Shown: positions 1 through 10,420 of the stretch, piece by piece
Numbering within the stretch: the first letter of the stretch is position 1
Layout of the letters: each line of letters starts with the position of its first letter
Assembly: GCA_030248195.1 (NCBI GenBank)
Contig: JASAND010030887.1
Span: 1 to 64,000 of the forward strand
Reading direction: 5' to 3'
DNA from: Trissonchulus latispiculum
Lineage: Eukaryota; Nematoda; Enoplea; Enoplida; Ironidae
Length of the DNA: 64,000 nucleotides
Made by a program: the position numbers and the translations under genes
Notes under the pieces: generated by a model
The model's database searches: none
Seen by the model: the letters and a program-made list of their open reading frames with translations, nothing else
What the model was told of the DNA's origin: nothing

Positions 1-170
1 TGTGATTGCGAGATTATTCAGTAAATGGACCCAGGGAGGGAGAATGGAATGAATGGGTATGCTGCAGACTCCCCACAGGAGTCGGGTCCTGCGAATTTTT
101 GACAAATAAAGTACTAGTCTTTGAGCTACTTGCTTTTAACTTATATATACGTAGTTTTTGTATACGTATA

Positions 171-570
171 CTGGCTTATCCCTTGGCAATTTTTTATGGG
201 GGGGGGGGCTTCATGGGGGCCCCCCCCCCATCGATGGGGGGGCTCACCCAAAATGGGGGGGGCATATTTTACAAATTTTTTTCGAATTTTTGTGGGTTTT
301 TTGCGTACTAACTGCTAAAAATCGCTAAAAAATGACTAATTTTAGGTGTTTTTTAAGCTAAAATAGCGAAAATTTAGTCAAAAATCCGGCGAAGCCGGAA
401 AATTTTTTGAAAATTTAGGGTAAAAATGGCAAAATTTGGCAATTTTTGGGGTTATGGGGGGGGAGGTCGGGATTTATGGGGGGGCTTTTCATGGGGGGGG
501 GCTCCTCGAATGGGGGGGAGGTCGCCGAATGGGGGCGGCCCCCCCACCCCCCCCACTAGGGATAAGCCAG
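171..570. mobile_element. G-rich CTGG-family inverted-repeat element, copy A
   Basis: A 400-bp non-autonomous DNA element. Its left end CTGGCTTATCCC and right end GGGATAAGCCAG are inverted repeats. Just inside each end lie long G or C runs, and the centre (about 386-400) holds the hairpin-forming core CCGGCGAAGCCGG. The 6-mer CGTATA directly abuts both ends (165-170 and 571-576). Other copies have 5-bp duplications, so here one base may be shared by chance in a TA-rich site. It has no coding capacity; open frames across it are read-through of G/C runs. Confidence 0.8.
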
Positions 571-1404
571 CGTATACGTGTATATGTTAGAAATATATAT
601 ACATTTATACGCTTCTCTCCGCTTGAATTGATTGACAGTAGATTGTCAGTAGCCTGATATAATCACTTATCTATGGTCTGAAGTTCGTGGCTCCTGTGGT
701 CTAGTTCCCACGAGTTAGAATGGGTAGGCTACGTAGGCGAGATGCAGCATACCTACGCCAGGGGTCAGCTCTTTGTTGTCTTTTATGAAAAAATTGACAA
801 AAGACGATATGCAAAGAGTTGTGGACTGCATTAGTTCGAGGGGCATCTGAGCTAGGCTGCTGAATGTATGATTGTGGATGTGGTATTGTATTTTTTATTG
901 CTGATGTGAGTAGTAGGGCTTATGGCCGAACTAATGCAGTCCTAGAAGAGGGTCCACAGTGCGGTATACTCTAGATCTTCTTAAGCTGCATATATACGTA
1001 TCTAATCTATGTATATATGGAAAAACCAGAGTGCACTGTGGGGCGGTTGTTCATTCCATTCCATTCCAAGAGCAGAAGAAACTAAGAATAAAAAAGGAGG
1101 ACTTTCTGAAGTATCCCTAGCGGCCTGTGGCGCCCTGGCTAGGGGTCTTAATTGGTCAACAATCAATTTTCAATAGTTGTCAAACATGGTTTCAAATGAT
1201 TACCCTAAGTGAGCAGGGCAACTTTTGTCGTAGAGCTGCATATCCAAGGTGACTGCAGAGTGCTGTGGTGGGATGGGGTCAGGCGATTGTGGGTCGGAAA
1301 TAAAATCTACCAAAATTTGGTCAAATTTTATATATATCATACGAAATAACTGAACAAGATTGTTATTAGTGTGTCCTGCTGTGTCAAAATCTAAGCTTTC
1401 TAGG

Positions 1405-1745
1405 CCGGCACCTTAACGGAATATAACGCGCACTGAGCCTCTTGATACGGCCCCCAGCGTAAGATGACGCGCCGTGTTTGAAGTTCTGGGAAGGGTAATT
1501 GGCCATTGAATTACTACGTTAAAGGTTGGCGCTCCGTGTTTTAGGCTTTTAAAATGGCCGTCCTGTCTAAGATGGCGCACCGTGTATATATATATATTAA
1601 GTTTTGAAAAGGTTGTGAACAGCGGCCTCCCAGCCTAAGATGACGCACTGTATATTAAATTCTGAAATAGCTATGAACAGTGGTCTTCCAGCCTAAGACA
1701 ACGCACCGTGTATTAAGTTCTGAAAAGGCTAAAAACAGGCATTTT
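1405..1745. repeat. degenerate tandem array, unit about 60-90 bp
   Basis: Four to five diverged units share the phrase 'cagcctaagatgacgcaccg' followed by 'tgtattaagttctgaaaagg' and 'ctatgaacag'. Clear unit cores lie near 1455, 1550, 1632 and 1695. The phrase 'catttttccgcttcagc' just after the array (from about 1741) reappears in inverted form near 2672-2690 ('gttgaagcggaaaactg'). The array and the G-rich elements next to it may therefore lie inside one larger inverted-repeat unit. No gene is seen here. Confidence 0.6.
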
Positions 1746-1818
1746 TCCGCTTCAGCAAATACATTCAGTTCAACTATGTAGAACGTCTTCATTCAGGCTG
1801 TTTATATACGGTAGCAAC

Positions 1819-2541
1819 CTGGCATTTTTTTAGGGTTTTGAAAGTGGGGGCTGGCTTATTTTTAGGCCAAAATTTATATGGGGGGGCTCAAAGTTGCCCC
1901 CCATCGATGGGGGGGGGCATATTTTTGGAAAAAAACTTTGCAAATTTTAACATTTTGTGTAAAAATTGCCAAAAATCGCTAACAAATGACCAATTTTAGG
2001 TGTTTTTTATGCTAAAATAGCGAAAATTTCGTTAAAATTCCGGCGAAGCCAGAAAAATTTTTGAAAATTTAGGGTAAAAATGGTGAAATCTGGCAATTTT
2101 TTGGCTTATGGGGGGGGAGGTAAAAATTTATGGGGGGGCTTTTATGTGGGGGGGGGGTCCTCGAATGGGGGGGGGAGGTTGCCGAGTGGGGCCCCCCACC
2201 CCCCCCCCAGTAAAAACAAGCCGGGGGGGGAAAGTGGGGGGGGGCTTCCGAAAAGTGGGGGGGGCGAGTCCAAGGTATATAAAATACCAAAATTTTTAGC
2301 GAAAAATTAGCATTTATTAGGTAAAACACAAAAAATAGCTGTTTTTAACCTTAAAATTAACTTATAAGTCCATAAATTAGCTAAAAATTGAGAAAAGTTT
2401 TGAAAATTTGACCTCAAAAACCTAATTTTTCGACACTTTTGGGCGACCCCCAAAAAAGTGTGGGGGGGGGGGCTTGCCGAAAAGTGGGGGGGCTCCGAAA
2501 AGTGGGGGGGCCCACCCCCCCCCCCACTAAAAAAATGCCAG
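1819..2541. mobile_element. CTGG-family element (outer copy), interrupted by a second copy
   Basis: Left end CTGGCATTTTTTTAG and right end CTAAAAAAATGCCAG are inverted repeats. The 5-bp target duplication GCAAC is exact (1814-1818 and 2542-2546). Only about 32 bp of the left arm precedes a complete second copy (1851 to about 2223). The outer copy then resumes with G-runs, an AT-rich middle and a C-rich right arm. Non-coding. Confidence 0.85.
1851..2223. mobile_element. CTGG-family element (inner copy)
   Basis: Left end CTGGCTTATTTTTAGG; right end CAGTAAAAACAAGCCG is the inverted repeat with two or three mismatches. The core 'ccggcgaagccag' is near 2040. It sits in a G-run of the outer copy; GGGGG abuts both ends, so a GGGGG target duplication fits but cannot be separated from the run. 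It is similar throughout to copy A at 171-570. Confidence 0.8.
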
Positions 2542-2715
2542 GCAACTTCTCTGACATGATTTTACTCTGCAGCTGAAAAATAAGCGAAACTAAGGTGGGA
2601 ATGCCCTCAACGGTCAACCAATTTGGTAGAATAGGAAATGGTTACATCTAAGATACACGGTGCGTGTTTACAATTGAGATTCTGTTGAAGCGGAAAACTG
2701 TCGTTTCTCAGCGGC

Positions 2716-2822
2716 TATAATGACAGAAACCAGCTTTGTGCGCCGAATAGGGAATCTACTCGCGACTAAGATAATGGAAACCAGCTTTGTCGCCGAATAG
2801 GGAATCTACTCGGCGATTAAAA
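2716..2822. repeat. two-copy tandem duplication, about 52 bp
   Basis: Two adjacent units share 'gaaaccagctttgt' and 'cgccgaatagggaatctact' with a few differences. They lie immediately upstream of the first recognised RagA exon, where the 5' leader or first intron should be. No function is evident. Confidence 0.75.
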
Positions 2823-2848
2823 TAATAGAATAATAATTTTGTTTGAAG

Positions 2849-2948
2849 GTTCTCCTCATGGGGAAAAGTGCAGCTGGAAAAACCAGCATGAGGTCAATTA
2901 TATTTGCGAATTACATACCTCGCGATACCAGGAGGCTTGGTCCAACAA
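2849..2948 (+). CDS. RRAGA: RagA-like exon with the P-loop
   Basis: Begins [20 protein letters not shown] and ends ...RRLGPT in phase 1. The acceptor is the AAG at 2846-2848 after a T-rich tract; the donor is GTTAGT. The G1 motif GKSAAGKTS binds nucleotide phosphates. Confidence 0.93.
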
Positions 2949-5900
2949 GTTAGTGCTCATAAATCAGCTGTCATTAACTGCGTAGGAAGCTCCAAGTAAA
3001 TTGGATATGATATACTTCTTCTTTTGATCAGTTCTTTATATCTTCATAACTGTGCGGCCTGAGACAGGGTAAAATTTTTATGGACGGGTCTGGGGCTCAA
3101 CCTTTCGGGAGTTGAAGGAATTATTCGTGTTTTTGCAACAAAATCGTTCTTCAAATTTCTTATTTCGAATAACTAAGGAAACTCTATTTTCATTAAAATT
3201 ATAGATTTCTTTGCTACGTATTCCGACACCTACTATATATTTTATGGATTACGCTCATCATATTAGCAGTTTTATTTTTATTTCAGTGGATGTGGAACAT
3301 GCTCATGTTCGATTTCTTGGTAACCTAGTGCTGAATTTGTGGGATTGTGGAGGGTATATATATGTTGCTATTCCTGTTATTTATGTTTATTATTTCTGCG
3401 TTTACCTTCCTTACTTTACCTATTTATAATCGTGTTATATACACAAGTCATTGTTCTTATCTTGCTTCTTAGCTTTAGTAAAATGTGCAAAATTCCAGGC
3501 TGAACCTTTTTCACAAAAATGTGTCGCCAAGACCTCTTGCTAGACATTTTTCAGATTTTAGAAACTTCTCATTTGCAAAACACAAAACCTTCTTTGTTGA
3601 AACCGTGAACACCTTTGAACTGTTGAACCAGCTGAACCGGAGAGATACGACGTCGTCGCAGTATGTTCATCATGTTCAGCGACCCGATTTACTCTATATG
3701 TTTATCACCAAAAGGCCGAAAAATGCAATTTTAGATGACCATTAGACCATCCTTTATTTTTCGCAATTGGTGAAATTTGCGTAGTTCAAACTTCAAACGT
3801 TCCATTTTAGACTATCTGTAAAAGTCGACAGAGAGCGAAATTAGGAAATTAAACCCAAAGTTGCTTTGTACCAACATATTTGTAATCAAAAATTGGTATG
3901 AACAAGTTTCCTATGGGCATTTTGCAAAATCAAAATCTGTGCGCAAAAATCGTTCGCCTTTTCCGTGAACTTCGCAAAAGGTTGCAATATTCGTCAATTT
4001 TGCCAAACTTCGCGAAGATTGTTCACAGAAAACTTGGCTTTTGTGACGTTCAGCTGAGCAAGTTTCCCGTTAATTTAGTGTAAACTCCATTTTTCGCGAA
4101 GAATGCGAAGCTTAAAAAATGTGCCGAAAATTGGTATATATGCGTTTTCAAAGAGCTGTTCTGTGGGGTAATAGATATATTGGTATACGTAATAAATATG
4201 TGATTTCAGCCAGGAAGCCTTCATGGAAAACTACTTTACTTCGCAAAAGGATCAAATCTTCAGAAATGTTGAAGTGCTGATTTATGTTTTTGATGTGGAA
4301 AGCCGGGAACTAGAGAAAGACATGCATTATTATCAGACCTGTTTGGAATACCTTCGACAGAATTCTCCTAATGCCAAAGTGTTTGCCCTAGTACACAAAA
4401 TGGATTTAGTCCAGGAAGACCAAAGAGATACGGTGCGCAATATGCATGTTAAGTTCTGTTTGCAGATTTTATACAATTTGAATCGCTTAGCTGAATACCA
4501 GTGGGATTGTATTTGCCAGTGATGAGCCTTAAAACGAATCTTTGAAGGCAGCTTTACCAGTGAAATTTGGCATAATATGCGAAATCCTACCAGAAAGGGA
4601 ACTGTTCTGTTCACTGCGAATCCCACTGCATGGTGGAAAATTTAAATGCGGGAAAATTTTCAGGGATTTTTATGTAGAAGTTTTCGGGGAGGGGAATTTT
4701 TCTAAAAAGAACCAAAATTTGAACTAAACAAGCAATTATTTTGAAATGAACCAAACACAAAATACGTGTTTGCTGGGTATCGATTGAAGATATTTTAGGC
4801 GACGCCGGAAAATGTTTGCAGATTGGCCTATTTTGACAAAACGTTTGGCACCCTAAAAATCTTTAGGCTATTTTGGGATAGCGTTACGTAGTGTACAGTG
4901 TTACATCATATCAATCTCTCTGATGGTGTGAAACGTTTTGAGCAAACTTAAACATTTCTCAAAAATTTTAATGGCTGCACCGCGCGCGGCTTAAGTTTTT
5001 GCCAGTATTGTCCCATGGTTGAACAGTTCCTGGCGCAAGGTTTGCTCGGCCTCCCCCCGTTATCTTCGCAAGTAAGTATCATCAGGTGTCCACATTGCCC
5101 AATAATGTTATGTTAATTTCAGATATTTCGGGATCGGGAAGAGATCATTAGAACTCATTCGAAACCTGTTGATGTCACTTGCTTTAGAACGTCCATTTGG
5201 GATGAAACGTTATACAAGGTTTGATGTGCAGTTTTTCTGGCCTTTCGTTTTTGTTTTGCAGTTGTTCGGGCCCGTAGTGACCACTCATCTTGTTGACTGT
5301 CAAGAAATGATTCAGGCGGTGTTTCATTCAAGTGACTCTTTTAAACAGTGGTTTGGAAGCTTAGCTGTTAGAACATTGTTTCTGAACAGTTTGCCTAACT
5401 TCTGGTCAGAAGTGGGTACTGTCGCAGTGTCGCTCCTGCCATCTAACAAGTTAAGTGAATATACATGTATGTATATATGTAGTTAGGAGAATTGTTTAGA
5501 ATAGCCTACTCTTAGGACTATAAATATGTTAACCTAAATTTTTCGCTCCTAAGTGCCGCCTTAGCAGAATCTTTTGAAACGCCTCCCGCATTGAGATACG
5601 GCGTCAAGGGACGGACCGGACTGAAAAGCTTTTGCAATGGGGGAATTAAAGAACTAAGTCTGGTTGTCTGTCAAGTCTTCCAGCCAGCTTAATCTGAACC
5701 ACGACTCAAACAGGGGAGAATTCTGACTGGTCGATTTTTTATTTAATACTGCAGTGAATAAATTTTGAAAGCCGAAATAACCGGTTTGAGCTGAGTTAGA
5801 ACGAAATCAAACAGAGCGGGTTAAATAACTAAGCTGCAAAAGGATAATACTGTGTTTATCCCTAGCGCTTAGTCGACCATCAAAATCGCTAGTAAAATAA

Positions 5901-8900
5901 TCGAAATTGATCATCCAAATTTTCTTATTTATTGATCTGATAAAGCAGAATCGCGAAGTTTGAATACTATTTTTGGAAAGTTGTTGCAAATAATTGGAGT
6001 TAATTGTAAATAATTGAAGTCAGTCAATGTATATCACGAGCTCAATGAGAGCGTGATACCAGAGAGAGAGATGTGCAGATATGCAGTTTTAGTAAATGCA
6101 GTCTGAGTGCGATTGATTAACAAATCCTTTGTGTATTTTTAGGCATGGTCTTCCATCGTGTATAGATTAGTTCCTAATGTCAATGAACTCGAAAATGGCC
6201 TTGAGCAGTTTGCGTCAATCATTGAAGCTGATGAAGTGCTCCTGTTTGAAAAGGCTACTTTTCTGGTAGAAACTGATTACCCTACTTATGACCTTATACT
6301 AGAAGGCTGGCTTGACAAAATGCTGAGCGAGGAAATTGTGTTCTTTTTTGCACGAAAGATCTTAAAGACAACCACCAAAAGTTTGCTGAACAGGCGAAAT
6401 GTTTCTTTTTTGATGAAGAGATAAATAATTTCCATTCAATTTGCAATGATTTTCACTGTGTCCGCCTCCTCAAATCTTGGTCAAAAAGTGCAAAAATCTT
6501 GCTTTTAATTTTCGAAGTTTTCTCAAAAATTCGGATTTTGCTGTCATTTCAAGTAGAGACAAAAATTACTATTGCTGTTTCTTCAAATCAGTGAGAAAAC
6601 TATCGCGCTGCGGGAAAAACCCAATCCGATATGCGGGAAAAACCCATCGCCAGTGTGAGTCACCCATATGAGCTAGATCGGATTTTAATAGCCTATCTTA
6701 AAGAGCGTCCAAAACTACCCTAGAGGGTGTATTATTGTAGCTCCCGCTGCCTCTCAGCAAATTTTTTGGGACTTTGAAAATTTTGGAATTTTTGATCCCA
6801 ACATGGGGGGCAGGCAGGGTCAACTTTGGGGGCGTGGTCACCCTGAACTACAGGAAAGACAGCCCAAAACGGATTACAGTTTCACAGAGGATATGTCTTG
6901 AACTTCACGATGGTGTATGCAATTTGGCTCTAGTACCTGTGGTGCGACCTGGGGGTGACCTAGACCCGGCGGAAAAAACCCATGTGCGGGAAAAAACCAA
7001 ATTTCAAAACGAAATTTTTTTCTAACCATTAGCAGCAAAGGAAAAATTCATGCATTTCTTAGCTCAGTAGAGCCTCCTGATTAATTTGGTATAGATTTTA
7101 CCTAGGTGTGACCTTCTATGTGAGGTCCAGGTGGCCAAAGTCTGAGATGGTGCCATTTCAAGCCAAATTTTCAAATTTCGCCAAAAACCGCTAATTTTCA
7201 CTAAAATAGGTCGGGTTTGGCTTTAAATGCAATAAAAACACGTTTTCTATGTGATAGGATGCTTACACTGCAGAAATTGGCAAATTTCCAAAAATTGCCT
7301 ATGTTTACGTGTTAAACATACGAAATTTTGAAAAGTCAATTTGACATGACTTTTTGCAAAAATATTGATATTTTATGATTCAGATGTACTATAAATGACC
7401 CGCTCTTTCGAATGGTATAGTCAAAACCGTTCTGGCATGCTTGCAGCAAAAAATTCAGCTGGTTTTTTTCCCGCCCATGGATTTTTTCCCGCATTGGGTT
7501 TTTCCCATCGGTTTGGTCGAAAATTTCTCACCAACGGTAAGTGCTAGAGAGACGTTTTATGGCTCATTTTAAAGCTCTTCGCAAGGCCTCATGGTAGTTA
7601 TCGTTAGATTTTCGATTTGTCGCTTAATAAAAAAGTTACAGCCAAAATTCGAAAATTTGGGTTTTTTTCCCGCCGCGCTATACCAATTCATGATTATCAG
7701 GACAGTCTGCCAGGATGCTAAAGGCAACTGAGACCTCAGAATTTCTAAATTTGACAAATTCAATTTGCGCATTTCTGAACAATCCAAATAAGCTGAGATT
7801 AGGCTTCTGCGTGTTCAGAAAATTCTTTTGAAACATTCATGGTTGCAAGGAAACGTTGCCAATGTTCTAGGCGTCAACACGGCAACCTTTCAAGTTGCGT
7901 GAAGAGGTTATTTTGAGTTGAGTTGAGAAAACTGACGCGTACACTTAATGTTTATTGTAGATTATCGTGCAGCACTTTCTCAATAATTGAAGTTATCAGT
8001 TTCTCTGTTTTTTCCGTCTGGGTTTATTGCTGTTGTTCGCTTTACTCGTGTTGTTGTTTACTTGAGTTCTCTTATGAAGTTATCTTTTTGTAAATAGTAA
8101 TGTAATACAATAAGTAATGTAATGTAATAAAATAAAATAATGAGTAGTAGTGAAATAATAGGTATAATAGAATAAAAGTAAATGTAATAGTAATGTAATA
8201 GAAATAAATGAAATACTAAAATGTAATCTACCACATCTCTTTTACAGGTAATTGCCTATTGTCAAAGACATAGCCATAAAGACATTCATAGATTTGAAAA
8301 GGTCAGCAGTATTGTGAAGCAATTCAAACTGAGTTGTAGGTGAGTTTGGATTTCTTATTTTGATTTGTGCCGTGACGGCCGAGTTGTAAGGCGTTCGACC
8401 TTGGAGTCCGAGGTTCGAATCCTCGCTGCCACAAGGCTTTCAGAAATCCACTTGAGGAAGGGACTAAGCACATAGCGGTTCGCTGTGGGTTCTAGCCAAC
8501 CCTGCTATCAATTTTAATTGGGCTGTCAATGGGTACCACTGATGAGGAAAGGTAACAGGAGACCGTGTATGGCATCTGCTTTGAGGAGCTGGCCTGCTCC
8601 ACGGTTGTAGTCATCATTCGAGGTGACACTCCTGGCTCAAGGGCTGTGTATCCCGAAATGAGCACCGGCACCCTAGAACCTGACAAGGGTGCCTGAAGGA
8701 CTTAAGGCCACTTGGCTGCCGCTGATGCTGACGGGCTGTAAACAGTTCGTTTTGAAAGTCTGGCGGTGGGGTTCTGGGTTTTCCGGCCTGGTGGCGGGCC
8801 CGGGCACAAGGTCCGGCTGGGTCGGGCCCGGATGAGAGCTAAGGCCCGGGCCCGGCCCAGCAATTTTTCTATTGGAACAACCCTAAGCATGGGTAAATCA

Positions 8901-9418
8901 CTGCTTTACAGATAATTATTGCAAAAAGCAGTTCATTGTGAGTTAAAGATCAAAAAGCTAAAGGTTCCTTTACGGTCTATTTCGGGGACCCCTGTAAAAA
9001 TGCCCTATTACCAACGCTGGAAACATTTAGTATATACTTTTTGTTTTACAGTAAACTGGCAACACAGTTTCAAATGATGGAAATACGAGATAGCTTTGTT
9101 GCTGTGATTGATCAATTCACTCCTAATACTTATGTGATGGTGGTTCTATCTGATTCTTCTATACGTATGTTTTAATATCTGTTGGTATTGTAGCGGAGTA
9201 CATTCATAGCCAGTGAAGACTGGTTTTCTCACAGATACCAATTTATTGTGCAACTATGATTAGCTAAATGGAGACATGTTTAGCTGTAGTGTACAGTAGT
9301 ATTTACTTAGGGGTGTTTTCATCTGGTCCGGTTTGTTTTTGTTTTAGCCTCTGCAGTCACTCAGATAAACATTCAGAATGCCAAAAAACATTTTGAACAA
9401 ATCGAGACACATTCATAA
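2849..9418 (+). CDS. RRAGA: Rag GTPase (RagA/RagB type), eight recognised coding exons, 5' exon missing
   Basis: Small Ras-related GTPase of the RagA/B class. In animals these pair with RagC/D on the lysosome and recruit TORC1 when amino acids are present. Exons: 2849-2948, 3287-3353, 4210-4432, 5123-5218, 6143-6265, 8248-8339, 9052-9164, 9348-9418 (TAA 9416-9418). All junctions keep frame with GT/AG ends, giving about 294 residues. The P-loop GKSAAGKTS lies in exon 1, WDCGG ends exon 2, and exon 3 holds [15 protein letters not shown] and [12 protein letters not shown]. The C-terminal roadblock-like half fills exons 5-8. The protein is close in length to the roughly 313-residue family, lacking only the N-terminus. 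There is no ATG between the in-frame stop at 2831 and the exon, so a short upstream exon must supply the start. Introns carry transposons but the coding frame is intact. Orthology to RagA/B is confident; choosing A or B is not meaningful outside vertebrates. Confidence 0.95.
3287..3353 (+). CDS. RRAGA: RagA-like exon 2 (switch II region)
   Basis: Acceptor TTTCAG, donor GTATAT. Encodes [20 protein letters not shown] then GG; WDCGG is the G3 motif. Both splice phases agree with the neighbouring exons. Confidence 0.95.
4210..4432 (+). CDS. RRAGA: RagA-like exon 3 (GTPase core)
   Basis: Acceptor ATTTCAG; donor GTGCGC after ACG. Encodes [20 protein letters not shown], then [16 protein letters not shown] and [13 protein letters not shown]. 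The open frame runs on to 4522, but the next exon's IFRDREE must follow directly, so the donor at 4433 is chosen. Confidence 0.93.
5123..5218 (+). CDS. RRAGA: RagA-like exon 4
   Basis: Exactly 32 codons between AATTTCAG and GTTTGA, including [13 protein letters not shown], the end of the GTPase domain. Confidence 0.95.
6143..6265 (+). CDS. RRAGA: RagA-like exon 5
   Basis: Forty-one codons between TTTTTAG and GTAGAA. Encodes [13 protein letters not shown] and [16 protein letters not shown], the start of the C-terminal dimerisation half. Confidence 0.95.
6600..7682. mobile_element. foldback element with GCGGGAAAAACCC ends in RagA intron 5
   Basis: The left end TATCGCGCTGCGGGAAAAAC is matched in inverted form by the right end (7661-7682: GTTTTTTTCCCGCCGCGCTATA). 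Further GCGGGAAAAA(C) copies face inward near 6637 and 6987, with their complements near 7469 and 7488. The middle is AT-rich with no transposase frame. It lies wholly in the intron between exons 5 and 6. Confidence 0.65.
8095..8225. repeat. low-complexity TAA/GTAAT-rich tract
   Basis: A simple A/T-rich run of short TAATG and AATAA units inside RagA intron 5, just upstream of exon 6. No other content is seen. Confidence 0.7.
8248..8339 (+). CDS. RRAGA: RagA-like exon 6
   Basis: Acceptor TTTACAG, donor GTGAGT. Encodes [20 protein letters not shown] and ends KQFKLSC in phase 2. Confidence 0.95.
8368..8706 (+). mobile_element. tRNA-derived SINE in RagA intron 6
   Basis: The 5' 70 bp looks like a tRNA: an A-box-like CGGCCGAGTTGTAAGG and a perfect B-box GGTTCGAATCC at 8412-8422, ending CTGCCACAAG. 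About 260 bp of non-tRNA body follows ('gaagggactaagcacatagc', 'gttctagccaaccc'). A second, 5'-damaged copy is at 10076-10230, so this is a mobile SINE and not a tRNA gene. The exact 3' end is uncertain. Confidence 0.75.
8740..8885. mobile_element. GC-rich hAT-like remnant
   Basis: A GC-rich block of repeated GGGCCCGG-type motifs ends with TTGGAACAACCCTA. Read inverted (TAGGGTTGTTCCAA), this resembles the TAGTGTTGGAAAA end of the larger hAT element at 16128. The left end and any target duplication are not resolved. Confidence 0.45.
9052..9164 (+). CDS. RRAGA: RagA-like exon 7
   Basis: Acceptor GTTTTACAG, donor GTATGT. Encodes [20 protein letters not shown] and [13 protein letters not shown]. 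Confidence 0.95.
9348..9418 (+). CDS. RRAGA: RagA-like terminal exon 8
   Basis: Acceptor GTTTTAG. Encodes [20 protein letters not shown] then HS and the stop TAA. Confidence 0.93.
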
Positions 9419-9714
9419 CCTGTGTAGTTTTGTATGTAATTTATGCCATTGTGCGATAACTATTTCATTCAAAGTCTGAAATGTGTTTCCTTGAGTTTTG
9501 CTTCTGCGAAATTGTACACGGGATGCGTTGAGCCTTTACGTATATATCCGCTAACCCGGTTTTAACGTGCACTGGCATGCAGTTTTATTACATTGCCTGA
9601 TTCTTGTCCTTAGTTGGTTCTTTGTTATTTCATTTGGAAATATTTTTGGTTTTGTATTATACTGTAATTGAGAAATACTTCTATGTGACACTGTTATTAA
9701 CGTTTCTATGTTGA

Positions 9715-9720
9715 AATAAA
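9715..9720 (+). terminator. polyadenylation signal AATAAA of the RagA-like gene
   Basis: A canonical AATAAA about 300 bp after the stop codon, followed by T-rich and GT-rich sequence. Placement is inferred from position only. Confidence 0.55.
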
Positions 9721-10046
9721 TGATTATTTATTAGTGTTGGTTGGTACATGTTAAGGGTTAAACAATCCGTGCTGAGATAAACTGAATTCTTGAATTTTTG
9801 TGGTTAATGACGTAGCTGTTACACAGTAGTAGCTGGGCGTCAGTTCCACCGTCCATTGAATATTCCGTGGCGTTGGCCTCGGTCTCAATGGTTGGATTCT
9901 AAAGTTTCACCAGAGTTAATACACAAATTCCGTTCTCTACATAGAGACAACCCTTTACTCTGTTGTATTCCCTATTCGTTTCGTTCAGGATCGACAAAGC
10001 TGATAATTGGTATGGCAAAACGGGAAAGGGCATCAGCAACAACATT

Positions 10047-10075
10047 CTGGGTTTACTCTACTGGGGCGCCCCTGC
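10047..10075. mobile_element. truncated CTGG-family left end
   Basis: CTGGGTTTACTCTACTGGGG followed by CGCC matches the left end of the copy at 11718 almost base for base. It then stops at the SINE fragment. It lies inside the pol pseudogene. Confidence 0.5.
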
Positions 10076-10230
10076 ACTCGACTTTCCATCCGATAGTCCG
10101 AAGTTCGAATTCCCGCTGCCACAAGGCTTTCACAAATCCTCTTGAGCAAGGGACTAAGCACATATCGGTTCGCCGTGGGCTCTAGCCAACCCAGCTATCC
10201 ATCCGTAATTGGTCGGTCAGTGGGTACCAC
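10076..10230 (+). mobile_element. SINE fragment (same family as 8368-8706)
   Basis: Shares 'gctgccacaaggctttca', 'gggactaagcacatatcggt' and 'tctagccaaccc' with the copy at 8368. The A-box half is degraded and the 3' part is cut where the CAAGAGTACA element starts at 10231. Confidence 0.7.
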
Positions 10231-10420
10231 CAAGAGTACATAATACATAGGAGTATGACAGCAGGCATACTCTATGGATTATCAGCTTGACAGCCTCTGC
10301 ACGCTAACGGCTGACCTCCCCCCCCCACATTGGACCCCAGTGACCCCCCCTCCCCCCCCCCCGGAAAATTAGTACCCTGTCGAATCGGGGGTACGCCCAC
10401 TCGCTGTATGCTTGTGTGTT
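10231..10420. mobile_element. CAAGAGTACA hAT-type MITE, truncated copy
   Basis: Starts CAAGAGTACATAATACATAG and continues with an AGTATGACAGCAGGCATACT hairpin and C-runs, like the complete copy at 27088-27459. No right end is found. The 3' limit is approximate. Confidence 0.6.

Noticed and set aside
2069..2329. Overlapping open frames on both strands across G/C runs (also at 6-311, 436-657, 11694-11933, 22996-23358)
   Set aside because: They are Gly/Pro read-through of poly-G/poly-C in transposon arms, with no domain and repeated in every copy.
8368..8436. tRNA gene
   Set aside because: B-box is perfect but the cloverleaf is degraded and a second copy with the same non-tRNA tail exists, so it is a SINE head.
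10315..10375. C-rich block as a regulatory quadruplex
   Set aside because: Best explained as the inner poly-C block of the truncated hAT-type MITE.
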